Shown here: one piece after another, positions 1-7,625 of the stretch
How the letters are laid out: the number at the start of each line of letters is the position of its first letter
How positions within the stretch are numbered: position 1 is the stretch's first letter
Source of the DNA: Streptomyces sp. Root431
Lineage (GTDB): Bacteria; Actinomycetota; Actinomycetes; Streptomycetales; Streptomycetaceae
Direction of reading: 5' to 3'
DNA: 64,000 nt
NCBI RefSeq assembly: GCF_001426585.1
Contig: NZ_LMEI01000001.1
Location: forward strand, 681,317-745,316
Program-made: the position numbers and the translations under genes
Notes under the pieces: model-generated
What the model was told of the DNA's origin: nothing
The model's database searches: none
What the model saw: the letters and a program-made list of their open reading frames with translations, nothing else

Positions 1-1
1 G

Positions 2-634
2 CCCGTCGCCCACCTCTCGTCGCTGCTCCTCATGCTCCGCCGCGAGGGGTACGTCGAGCAGGTCGCCGACGGCGCGTACGTCATCGGGGACTCCCTCGTC
101 CTCCTCGGTTCCGGCCTGACCCGCCGCGAAGCGCTGGAGGCCAAGCTCCAGGAGACCCTGACCGAACTGCGCGACTCCGTCGGCGCGGCCGTCTACATCA
201 GCCGGTACATCGACGGCGAGGTGAAGATCACCCAGTTCGCCGACGGGCCGCGCACCCCGAAGGTCAACGAGTGGGTGGACTTCCGCTCGGCGGCGCACGC
301 CAGCGCGGTCGGCAAGTGCCTGCTGACCCAGCTCGATCAGAACGGGCGGCGGGACCACCTCGCCCGCCACAAGATCGCCCGGCTGACCTCCCGGACGATC
401 ACCAACGAGCGGATCCTCTTCTCGAAGCTCGACAGCCAGCCGGCGACCGTGCCCGTGCTCGACCTCCAGGAGTACGCGGTCGGCACGGTCTGCGCCGCCG
501 TCCCGCTCACGGCGGGCTCCGCCGTGGGCTGCCTGGCACTCTCCCTGCCGATCGAGCACGCCCACCGGCTGCGCGCGGCGGCGGACACGCTCAACCGGCG
601 GGCCGCGCCGGTGGTGCTCTCGCTGGCGATCTAG
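2..634 (+). CDS. IclR-family transcriptional regulator, 5' truncated by window edge
   Basis: The reading frame is open from the first bases of the window, so the start and most of the N-terminal winged helix lie outside. What remains is the last helix of the DNA-binding domain (LLLMLRREGYVEQ, then GAYVIGDSL) and a complete IclR effector domain with the family landmarks SAAHASAVGKCLL and a late A-V-P-L/G-C-L-A-L strand pair. About 210 residues are visible, and a full IclR protein has about 250. The target operon is upstream and not visible, so the effector cannot be named. The family binds small aromatic or sugar-acid ligands. The family call is firm; the role is unknown. Confidence 0.85.
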   Translation, partial: PVAHLSSLLLMLRREGYVEQVADGAYVIGDSLVLLGSGLTRREALEAKLQETLTELRDSVGAAVYISRYIDGEVKITQFADGPRTPKVNEWVDFRSAAHASAVGKCLLTQLDQNGRRDHLARHKIARLTSRTITNERILFSKLDSQPATVPVLDLQEYAVGTVCAAVPLTAGSAVGCLALSLPIEHAHRLRAAADTLNRRAAPVVLSLAI

Positions 635-765
635 GGCCTGTCCGGCGCATCAGGGTCGGATACGCCCTGGCGCCGGCCGAGGATGTGGCGACCCCGCCGG
701 ACGGTGCTCCGGCGGGGCGGTCACGAGCACCCCGGAACACCAGGTAGTATTTTCTCTGTCAGCAG

Positions 766-839
766 GCGCCGCTAGCTCAGTTGGTTAGAGCAGCTGACTC
801 TTAATCAGCGGGTCCGGGGTTCGAGTCCCTGGCGGCGCA
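766..839 (+). tRNA. tRNA-Lys (anticodon CTT), copy 1
   Basis: A 74-nt cloverleaf. Acceptor GCGCCGC pairs with GCGGCGC, the anticodon loop is CTCTTAA with anticodon CTT, and the T-arm has TTCGAGT. Discriminator A is at 839, and the CCA end is not encoded. An identical copy lies at 9348-9421, and both share the immediate upstream string CTCTGTCAGCAG. A terminator follows at once. Confidence 0.95.
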
Positions 840-847
840 CAGACAGG

Positions 848-880
848 GAAAGCCCCTCGCTTCGGCGGGGGGCTTTCTTG
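848..880. terminator. Bidirectional intrinsic terminator between tRNA-Lys and the response regulator
   Basis: A 13-bp stem (GAAAGCCCCTCGC with GCGGGGGGCTTTC, one wobble pair) closes a TTCG tetraloop and is flanked by A-rich and T-rich ends. It sits between the 3' end of the tRNA on the plus strand and the stop codon of the response regulator on the minus strand, so it can serve both. Confidence 0.8.
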
Positions 881-1552
881 TCATGCCCGGAGGTAGGTCA
901 GCACGGCGAGGACGCGCCGGTGGGTGTCCTCGGCCTGCGGCAGGTCGAGCTTGGCCAGGATGTTCCCGATGTGCTTGCCGACGGCGGCCTCGGTCACCAC
1001 GAGACGGCGGGCGATCTCCCCGTTGGAATGCCCCTCCGCGACCAGGCCGAGGACCTCGCGCTCGCGCGGGGTCAGCGCCTCCAGCGGGTCCCGGTGGCGG
1101 CGCAGCAGCTGCCGTACGACCTCGGGGTCGACGACCGTGCCGCCGTCGGCGACCTGCGTGAGGGCCTCGACGAACTCCTCGACCTGCCCCACCCGGTCCT
1201 TCAGGAGGTAGCCGACGCCGGTGCCGTCGCCCGAGTCGAGGAGGTCGGCGGCGTAGCTGCGCTGCACGTACTGGCTGAGGACGAGGACCGGCAGGCCGGG
1301 CCGCTCGGCGCGGAGCGCGACGGCGGCGCGCAGCCCCTCGTCCTGGAAGCCGGGCGGCATCCGGACGTCGGTGACGACGATGTCCGGGTCGTGGGCGCCG
1401 ACCGCCGCGCGCAGCCCGTCGGCGTCACCGACGGCGGCGACGACCTCGTGGCCGAAACGGGTCAGGAAGCCGATCAGTCCCTCGCGGAGGAGGACGCTGT
1501 CCTCGGCGAGGACGACACGGAGCTTTCGGGGGGCGCGGGGAGCGATCGGCAC
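881..1552 (-). CDS. NarL/LuxR-family response regulator
   Basis: A 223-aa two-component response regulator. The receiver domain (about 10-130) has the acidic pair in VVLAED, the phospho-acceptor Asp in VVTDVRMPP, and the conserved Lys in GYLLKDR. The C-terminal LuxR-type helix-turn-helix (about 155-215) contains LTPREREVLGLVAEGHSN. I chose the GTG at 1552 because GGAG lies six bases upstream. An in-frame extension further upstream has no plausible start and is noise. It overlaps the 3' end of the kinase gene by about 79 bases, so the two are translationally coupled partners. The target genes are not visible. Confidence 0.88.
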   Translation of the reverse strand: MPIAPRAPRKLRVVLAEDSVLLREGLIGFLTRFGHEVVAAVGDADGLRAAVGAHDPDIVVTDVRMPPGFQDEGLRAAVALRAERPGLPVLVLSQYVQRSYAADLLDSGDGTGVGYLLKDRVGQVEEFVEALTQVADGGTVVDPEVVRQLLRRHRDPLEALTPREREVLGLVAEGHSNGEIARRLVVTEAAVGKHIGNILAKLDLPQAEDTHRRVLAVLTYLRA

Positions 1553-2787
1553 GGGATCTCCACTCGGAGGAGGGTCGGCCCGCCCGGCGGGCTCATGATC
1601 GTCAGTGTGCCATCGAGGACGGCGATCCGGTCGGCGAGTCCGGTGAGCCCGCTGCCCCGGGACGGGTCGGCGGCGCCCCGCCCGTCGTCCTCGACGTCGA
1701 GCCGCAGGGCGCCGTCCTCGTACCGGGCGGTGATCCTCGCCTGGGCGGCGCCGCTGTGCTTGCCGATGTTGGCGAGCGCCTCGCAGCCCGCGAAGTAGCC
1801 GGCGCTCTCCACGGAGACGGGCAGCCGGGGCAGTTCGATGTCGGTGTCGACGGGGACGGCCGAGCGGTCGGCGGCGTCGGCGAGGGCCGCGCCGAGGCCG
1901 TAGTCGGCCAGGACCTGCGGGTGGATGCCGTGGATCAGCTCCCGCAGCTCGGTCAGGACCTGCCCGGCCTCCCCGTGGGCCTTGGCCAGCTGGTCGGCGA
2001 GCGGCCCCGGCGGGGCGTCGAGGCGGGCGAGGCCGAGGGTCATGGTGAGGGCGACGAGGCGCTGCTGGGCCCCGTCGTGGAGGTCGCGCTCGATGCGGCG
2101 GCGCTCGGCCTCGAAGGCGTCGACGAGCCGGGCGCGGGAGGCGATGACCTCGCCGATCCCGCCGTCGCCCGCGTCGGTCTCGCGCGGGGCGAGCAGGGCC
2201 CGGGCGAGGGCGGCGCGTGCTCCGGCGACGGCGGCGAGGGGGTAGGCGAGGGCGACGAGGAGGAGGGCGCCGAGCAGGGCGGCGGCGAAGGCCTCGGGGT
2301 AGGAGGTGACCAGGTACGCCTTGACGACCTTGGCCTCGTGGCCGTCCACCGCGAGCTGGAGCGGGGCGCTGAGGAGGGCGAGGGGCAGGCCGACGCCGAC
2401 GGCGAGCGCGGTGAGGTCGAGCGGCCACAGGACGGTGGCGAGCAGCAGGCCGTACCCGAGCTCCCGCCAGGTCGCCTGCTCCCCCGCCCGGAGCCGGAGC
2501 CAGGCGGTCAGGCCGGGGGCGGCGGGGACGCGGTGCGGGTCGGGGGCCGGGTCCAGGTCGACGAGCCGGAGCCGGAGCCGCTCGACGGAACCGAGGGCGA
2601 TCCCGGACAGGAGGAGCAGCGGCAGCCCGACGAGGAACAGCGAGAACACACCGAGTACGAGGAGCACGAGACAGGCGAGGCCCCCGACGATCCCTCCGGT
2701 GGCGAGGTACGCGGCGGCCCGCCAGGGCCAGGGGCCGAGCGGGAAGCGGGACCGGGTGAGCGCCTGCCAGGGGTTACGGGGTTCCAT
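1474..2787 (-). CDS. Sensor histidine kinase, HisKA_3 type with N-terminal membrane sensor
   Basis: A 437-aa integral membrane kinase. Residues 25-70 and 115-205 hold at least four hydrophobic helices, matching the putative sensor domain (DUF-type, PF13796-like) common in actinobacterial kinases. The HisKA_3 dimerisation box RRRIERDLHDGAQQRLVAL carries the phospho-His. The HATPase_c domain follows with N-box NIGKHSGA and G-boxes DDGRG and GSGLTGLADR. The last 40 residues run into the response regulator gene and are rich in Ser/Pro. The signal sensed cannot be read from the sequence. It is the first gene of a two-gene operon with the response regulator. Confidence 0.88.
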   Translation of the reverse strand: MEPRNPWQALTRSRFPLGPWPWRAAAYLATGGIVGGLACLVLLVLGVFSLFLVGLPLLLLSGIALGSVERLRLRLVDLDPAPDPHRVPAAPGLTAWLRLRAGEQATWRELGYGLLLATVLWPLDLTALAVGVGLPLALLSAPLQLAVDGHEAKVVKAYLVTSYPEAFAAALLGALLLVALAYPLAAVAGARAALARALLAPRETDAGDGGIGEVIASRARLVDAFEAERRRIERDLHDGAQQRLVALTMTLGLARLDAPPGPLADQLAKAHGEAGQVLTELRELIHGIHPQVLADYGLGAALADAADRSAVPVDTDIELPRLPVSVESAGYFAGCEALANIGKHSGAAQARITARYEDGALRLDVEDDGRGAADPSRGSGLTGLADRIAVLDGTLTIMSPPGGPTLLRVEIPCRSLPAPPESSVSSSPRTASSSARD

Positions 2788-2888
2788 GAGCGCCCACGGT
2801 AGGCGCGGGTCCGGTGCGGGGCCATGGGCCTGGGGGGCGTGGCGGGGGTAGGGCCGGCCCTACCCCCGCCTCCGCGCGTCCCCTCTGT

Positions 2889-4556
2889 CTATGCCGGGGT
2901 GCGGCCGTGGCGGGCGTACTCCTCCTGGAGCGTGGCGCTCGCCTCGGCGGTCAGGGGTTCGTACGGGGCGGTGGGGGTCGGGCGCCACCAGACCGGGTCC
3001 GGGCAGAGGAAGGACGCCCGGCGCAGGCCCACGCGGTGGATCTTGTTGGTGGCGGTGAGGGGCAGCTCCCGCATGACGCGGACGAAGCGCGGCGGCATCT
3101 TCGTGCCCAGGTCCGGCTGGGCGGCGAGGAAGGCCGCGAATTCCGCCGGGTCGAAGGAGGCGCCTTCGCGCAGGGCCATCGCCGCCATGACCTGGTCGCC
3201 GGCCACCGGGTCGGGTATCGCGTAGACCGCCACCCCGGCGGCCCGGTCCCAGCGGGCGAGGATGTTCTCGATCATCGCCGCCGCCAGGTTCTCGCTGTCG
3301 ACCCGCAGGCGGTCGTCCGTGCGGCCCGCGAAGTAGAGGAAGCCGGCCTCGTCCCGGTAGAAGAGGTCGCCCGTCCAGTACCAGCCGCCGCGCAGCCGGA
3401 CCGCCTCCGCCTCGGGGTTGCGCCAGTAGCCCTCGAAGGGGCTGCGGCCCCGGTTGACGAGCTCGCCGACCGCCTCGTCCGTGTTGAGGAGCCGCCCCGT
3501 GGGCGAGAAGCGGGCCGGTGCGCACTCCTTGCCGCTCTCCGCGTCCAGCACGGCCAGGTCGTCGCCCGGCGCGGCCCGCCCGATGGCCCCGGCCGGGGTG
3601 TCCGGGGTCCGCTGGATCGCCGCGCCGCCCTCGGACGATCCGTACCCCTCGACGAGCGGGACCCCGAACCGCTCGCGGAAGCGGGCCGCGTCCACGGCCC
3701 CCGCCTCCGTGCCGAAGCCGAGGCGCAGCGCGTGCGCGCGGTCGTCGGGTCCCGGCGGGGTGGCGAGCAGGTACTGCACGGCCCGGCCCACGTACGTGAA
3801 GTAGGTGGCGCCGAAGCGGCGCACGTCGGGCAGGAAGCCGGATGCCGAGAAGCGGGCCCGCAGCGCCACTCCCGCGCCGGCGGAGAGCGCGGGCGCCCAG
3901 TCCGCGATGACCGCGTTGCCGTGGAACATCGGCATGCAGACGTAGTGGACGTCGTCCGGCCGGACGGAGAAGTGGGCGGCGAGCGAGGCGCCGGCGGCCG
4001 CGAGCCGCCCCTGGCTGCAGAGCGCGGCCTTCGGCGCGCCCGTCGACCCTGAGGTGAAGGAGAGCAGGAAGCGGCTGTCGGGGCGTACGGGACCGAGGCT
4101 CGCGTCTCCCGGACGGGCGTCCGCGTAGGGGGCGAGGAGCTCACGGTAGGCGTCGGTGTCGGTGACGAGGATGCGCAGCCCCGGCAGCGGCAGGCCGTCG
4201 AGGAGCGGCAGGTGGGCGCGCTGGGTGACCAGGATCCGGCAGTCGGTGTGCCGGATGTCCCGGGCGAGTTCGGCGCCGCGCCGGGTGGGGTTGATCCCGG
4301 CGACGGCGGCCCCCGCGAGGGCCGCCGCGCCGAGCCAGAGCGGGTACTCCGGCGTGTTGTCGAGCAGGATGCCGAGGTGCGGCTCGCGCCCCGGCAGGGG
4401 AGGCATCAGGTCCACGAGCAGTGCGGCCCGCGCGGCGGCGCCCGCGGCGACCTCGTGGTGGCTGAGGGTGTGGTGCTCGTCCCTCAGGCCGGTCCGGTGG
4501 TCGCCCCATTGGCGTCGTACGAGCTCCGCGACGGTGTCCGCACCACTCCCACTCAT
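2889..4556 (-). CDS. Acyl-CoA synthetase / AMP-binding ligase (FadD17-like)
   Basis: A 555-aa ANL-superfamily ligase that should activate a fatty or carboxylic acid as acyl-AMP and then acyl-CoA in the cytoplasm. Visible motifs are the P-loop-like A3 LLSFTSGSTGAPKAAL, the A5 GYGSSEGG, the hinge A8 region TGDLFYRDEAGFLYFAGRTDDRLRV and the catalytic-Lys end TATNKIHRVGLRR. The domain order and length fit mycobacterial FadD17-type enzymes. ATG 4556 starts directly at MSGSGADTVAEL. It stands alone, with no acyltransferase or dehydrogenase alongside, so the substrate is open (long-chain or steroid side-chain acids are possible). Confidence 0.85.
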   Translation of the reverse strand: MSGSGADTVAELVRRQWGDHRTGLRDEHHTLSHHEVAAGAAARAALLVDLMPPLPGREPHLGILLDNTPEYPLWLGAAALAGAAVAGINPTRRGAELARDIRHTDCRILVTQRAHLPLLDGLPLPGLRILVTDTDAYRELLAPYADARPGDASLGPVRPDSRFLLSFTSGSTGAPKAALCSQGRLAAAGASLAAHFSVRPDDVHYVCMPMFHGNAVIADWAPALSAGAGVALRARFSASGFLPDVRRFGATYFTYVGRAVQYLLATPPGPDDRAHALRLGFGTEAGAVDAARFRERFGVPLVEGYGSSEGGAAIQRTPDTPAGAIGRAAPGDDLAVLDAESGKECAPARFSPTGRLLNTDEAVGELVNRGRSPFEGYWRNPEAEAVRLRGGWYWTGDLFYRDEAGFLYFAGRTDDRLRVDSENLAAAMIENILARWDRAAGVAVYAIPDPVAGDQVMAAMALREGASFDPAEFAAFLAAQPDLGTKMPPRFVRVMRELPLTATNKIHRVGLRRASFLCPDPVWWRPTPTAPYEPLTAEASATLQEEYARHGRTPA

Positions 4557-4596
4557 GGGCCGGACTGTAACTGACGTACCGTCAGAACTGAATGCC

Positions 4597-5196
4597 TCAG
4601 AACGTGACGTCCGAGCAGGCGTAGAAGGCGTTCGCGGTGTCCGCGATCGTCCACACCGCCAGGATCAGGTGACGGCCCGTCTTGCCCGCCGGGAGGGTCC
4701 CGGAGTGCGAGAGGGTCGCCGGCGGCTGCTGGTTGTTGTAGGGGACGGTGAGGAACGGCTGGGGGTCGAGCGCGGCCCGCGTCAGCTTCTGACTCGGGTT
4801 CCAGCCGTTCTTGGTGATGTAGTACTTGAAGTCGGTGGTGCGGTGCCGGGCCGTGAACTGCCAGCGGAAGCTGTGGCTCTGCCCCGCCGTGAGGCTCGTC
4901 GCCGGCCAGGTGCCACCCCGGGGGTCGTCGAGCTGGGCGAACTGCGTGAGCCCGGCGGAACAGATCTTTCCGTCGGCGGGGCCGGCGGCGGGGAAGCCCT
5001 TGGGGCCCTCGACCGACTGCGGCTCCCACTGGATGGAGCCGCAGTTGGTCACGGTGCCGTTGGCGCAGAGCTTCTGGCGGCTGATCGGCGAGTCGGTGTA
5101 GCCGTGGCTGCCCGCGCTGCCGGTGGCGAGGAGGGTGGCGCCGGCGACGCCGAGCGCCACCACCGCCGCCCCTACTGACTTCTTGCGCATGTGCAT
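4597..5196 (-). CDS. Secreted AA10 lytic polysaccharide monooxygenase (chitin-binding domain type)
   Basis: A single-domain copper LPMO that oxidatively cleaves crystalline chitin or cellulose outside the cell. Starting at ATG 5196 (GGAG eight bases upstream) gives a 30-residue signal peptide ending TGSAGS and a mature N-terminus HGY, whose His is the first ligand of the histidine brace. The second brace His is in WQFTARHRTTDFKYY. Four Cys suggest two disulfides. At 199 aa it matches single-domain AA10 proteins without a carbohydrate-binding module. A near-perfect DasR-type operator lies about 87 bases upstream, which ties it to the chitin/GlcNAc regulon and favours chitin as substrate. Confidence 0.92.
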   Translation of the reverse strand: MHMRKKSVGAAVVALGVAGATLLATGSAGSHGYTDSPISRQKLCANGTVTNCGSIQWEPQSVEGPKGFPAAGPADGKICSAGLTQFAQLDDPRGGTWPATSLTAGQSHSFRWQFTARHRTTDFKYYITKNGWNPSQKLTRAALDPQPFLTVPYNNQQPPATLSHSGTLPAGKTGRHLILAVWTIADTANAFYACSDVTF

Positions 5197-5282
5197 GCTG
5201 TCGCTCCAGGAGAACGTGGGGGAGTTCCGTTGGGCCGTGCGCACGCGTGCGGTCTTGCCGGGTGTGGTGCAGGTGACTCATT

Positions 5283-5296
5283 TTGGTCTGGACCAA
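5283..5296. promoter_or_regulatory. DasR-like operator (dre) upstream of the LPMO gene
   Basis: TTGGTC-TG-GACCAA is a 6+2+6 inverted repeat that closely matches the published DasR consensus TGGTCTAGACCA. Read on the minus strand it is preceded by a second TTGGT half, giving the direct-repeat look known from Streptomyces chitinase promoters. It lies 87 bases upstream of the start codon, in the -35 neighbourhood expected of those promoters. Confidence 0.75.
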
Positions 5297-5335
5297 GTAC
5301 CAAGGTATGGACGGAAGTTGAACATGTCCATCCCC

Positions 5336-7600
5336 TCAGGCCCCTTCGGCGGGTGCCGTCCTCCCCGTGTAGAACGCCACCGTCAGGTCCTTGACCAGCG
5401 CCTTGCGCTCGTAGTCGTCCAGCTCGACCAGACCACGACTGGTCAGCCGGTGGACCACGTCGTCCACCGCGTCCACCACCGACGTCAGGACACTGTCCCG
5501 GTGCTTCGCGTCGATCGCCGCGATCCGGCGCCGCTGCATCGCCGCCGCGACCTCCGGGGCGTACTCGATGCGCGTCGGCTGCGCCGAGAAGACGTCGACA
5601 CCGACCGGGGCGCACTCCGCCGACAGCATCCGCGTCAGGGCCTCGCCGACCGCCTCCGCGTCCCGGAGCGTCGGGGCGTCCTCGTGGAAGGCGTCCGCCG
5701 GAAGCTGCGACAGCACCCGGGCCATCGCCGCCTCCACCTGCTCCCGCAGATAGTCCTCGTGCCCGTCGACGCCGAGCGCCGCCCGGACGGTGTCCCGCAC
5801 CCGCCACACCACGAGCACGGTGACATCGAGCGCGGTGCCCTTGGCGTCGACCGCGGGCAGCGGCTCGCTGCGCCAGTGCCGGAGCCGGACGTCGACGCGA
5901 CGGCGGAGCAGGAGCGGGCTGACCCAGACCAGGCCCGTACGGCGGACGGTGCCGCGGTAGTCGCCGAACAGGGTCAGGACCCAGGCGTAGCCGACCCGGC
6001 CGCGGCCGAGCCCGCCGAGCGCGAAGAGGGTGGCGACGACGCCGAGCGCGAGCAGCGCCCACTGGCCGAGGTGGATGCCGTTGTACGGGCGGGCCGGCAG
6101 CCGCAGCATCCGCGCCGCCTCCGCGGGCACGGCCCCCGCCCACCACACGACCGCCGCGCAACCGGCGAGCGCGAGGGCACCGCCGGCGACGCCGACCCAG
6201 CCGGGCAGCACCGGACCTGGCCGCTCGACGAGATCGGGGTCGGCGGTGGGGGCGGGGCGGGACTGCTTCCGGGCCTGGGAGGAGGACGGGGAGGGCGACT
6301 GCTTCTGGGGCTTGGCCTGCCCCTTGGTCTGCCCCTTGGTCTGCCCCTTGGCCTGTCCCTTGGTGGTCGCCCTCGCCTGTTCCTGCGCCTGCTGCTGCGT
6401 CTTCGCGGGCGCCGGGATCGCGGCCTTGCCGTTCTTGGCGGGGACGGTGGGCGCGGGCATGGCGACGGTGTCGGGCCCTCCGTCGTCCGGAGTCGCGCCG
6501 AGGGCGGTGGCACCGGCGCCCGGCTCGTCGCGGAAGAGCAGGTGCACCGGGATGGAGCCGGTGGTCTCGGCCCCGATCACGTTCTTGCGCCTCGCCACCC
6601 GTACGACACCGGCGACGGGCACCGAGAGCGCGGCGACCCGCGCCCCCGTGATCCGCCCGAAGTCGGGCACCTCGACGCGCTCCTTGACCACGGAGACCTT
6701 GGCCGCGACGGGGGCCACGGCGGCGGAGGCCGGGACGGGGGCGGAGGAGGAGGAAGCCGGTTCGGCTTCGCGGGTCGGGGTCGGGGTCGGGGTCGGTGAG
6801 GGAGTGGGAGTGGGGGCTGCGGCGGCCGGGGTCACGGCGGCTGCCGTGTCGGCCGCCCGCTCGGCGGGGGCGGGCGCGCTCGGCTCGGCGGGGGCTGGGG
6901 TAGGGGCCCCCACCCTCGGATCAGTGACCGCGCTCACCGGGGCGGGTGCGCGCGGCGGTGTGGCGGCGGGCGAGCCCGCCGACGCGGGCGCCGTCGTCGG
7001 CGCACCGGTGGCCGAGCCGGCCGGGGCGGGTGACCCCGTCCGCGTAACGGCGGACGAGCCCACGGGCGCGGGCGCGTCCCCGGGCCCGGCGGGTCTGCCC
7101 GCCGTCGGCCCCGAAGAGGCGGGCGTGCTCGTCGGCGGCGCGTCCGCGGGTGCCGCCGCAGCCACGGTCGGCGACCCCGTCGCCGTTCCGGCGCCCGTCG
7201 GCATACCCGCCTCGGGGCCCGGGGAGACGGGCGCGCTCGTCGGTGTGTCGGACGTCGGAAGTGCCGAGGCCGGCGCGCGCTCGGGCGTGTCCGCCGCCGG
7301 GGCGGGCGGGCCCGTGCTCTCGCCGGGGGCCGGTAGCGGCGCGGCCCGGTCGCCCGTCGGGGTGTCGGCGACCGGGCCCGTCAGGGCGGTGGGTGCGCTG
7401 TCCACCGGGGCGGCGGGCGCCGGGGCGGGTGGTGTCGGGGCCTGGTGCCGTGGTGTGGCCGTGGCGAGCGGCACCGGTTCCCCGCCCGTCGGGGGTGACG
7501 TGCGCGGAAGAGTGCCGTCCGTCAGGCGTCTGGCCGTGCGGGCCGCGTCACGCGAGGCCGCCGCGCCGGAGTCCGCGGGGGTCGGGGTCGATGCGGTCAT
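5336..7600 (-). CDS. SPFH/Band 7 membrane protein with long Pro/Ala/Thr-rich N-terminus
   Basis: About 754 aa. Residues 1 to about 290 are a low-complexity Ala/Pro/Thr/Gly tract. A beta-rich segment (VKERVEVPDFGRITGARV) and a KGQ(A/T) tandem repeat follow, then two membrane helices (about 465-487 and 507-527), then an SPFH domain (YAWVLTLFGDYRGTVRRTGL through RIEYAPEVAAAMQRRRIAAIDAKH). SPFH proteins form large membrane-associated scaffolds. ATG 7600 is preferred over 7615 because GAGGTGG lies six bases upstream. It follows the NlpC-type gene by 25 bases, so both are probably one envelope operon. The long N-terminal tract is unusual, as most SPFH proteins lack it. Its function is unknown. Confidence 0.75.
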   Translation of the reverse strand: MTASTPTPADSGAAASRDAARTARRLTDGTLPRTSPPTGGEPVPLATATPRHQAPTPPAPAPAAPVDSAPTALTGPVADTPTGDRAAPLPAPGESTGPPAPAADTPERAPASALPTSDTPTSAPVSPGPEAGMPTGAGTATGSPTVAAAAPADAPPTSTPASSGPTAGRPAGPGDAPAPVGSSAVTRTGSPAPAGSATGAPTTAPASAGSPAATPPRAPAPVSAVTDPRVGAPTPAPAEPSAPAPAERAADTAAAVTPAAAAPTPTPSPTPTPTPTREAEPASSSSAPVPASAAVAPVAAKVSVVKERVEVPDFGRITGARVAALSVPVAGVVRVARRKNVIGAETTGSIPVHLLFRDEPGAGATALGATPDDGGPDTVAMPAPTVPAKNGKAAIPAPAKTQQQAQEQARATTKGQAKGQTKGQTKGQAKPQKQSPSPSSSQARKQSRPAPTADPDLVERPGPVLPGWVGVAGGALALAGCAAVVWWAGAVPAEAARMLRLPARPYNGIHLGQWALLALGVVATLFALGGLGRGRVGYAWVLTLFGDYRGTVRRTGLVWVSPLLLRRRVDVRLRHWRSEPLPAVDAKGTALDVTVLVVWRVRDTVRAALGVDGHEDYLREQVEAAMARVLSQLPADAFHEDAPTLRDAEAVGEALTRMLSAECAPVGVDVFSAQPTRIEYAPEVAAAMQRRRIAAIDAKHRDSVLTSVVDAVDDVVHRLTSRGLVELDDYERKALVKDLTVAFYTGRTAPAEGA

Positions 7601-7625
7601 TCGGGTCCACCTCATGCTCTCGGGG

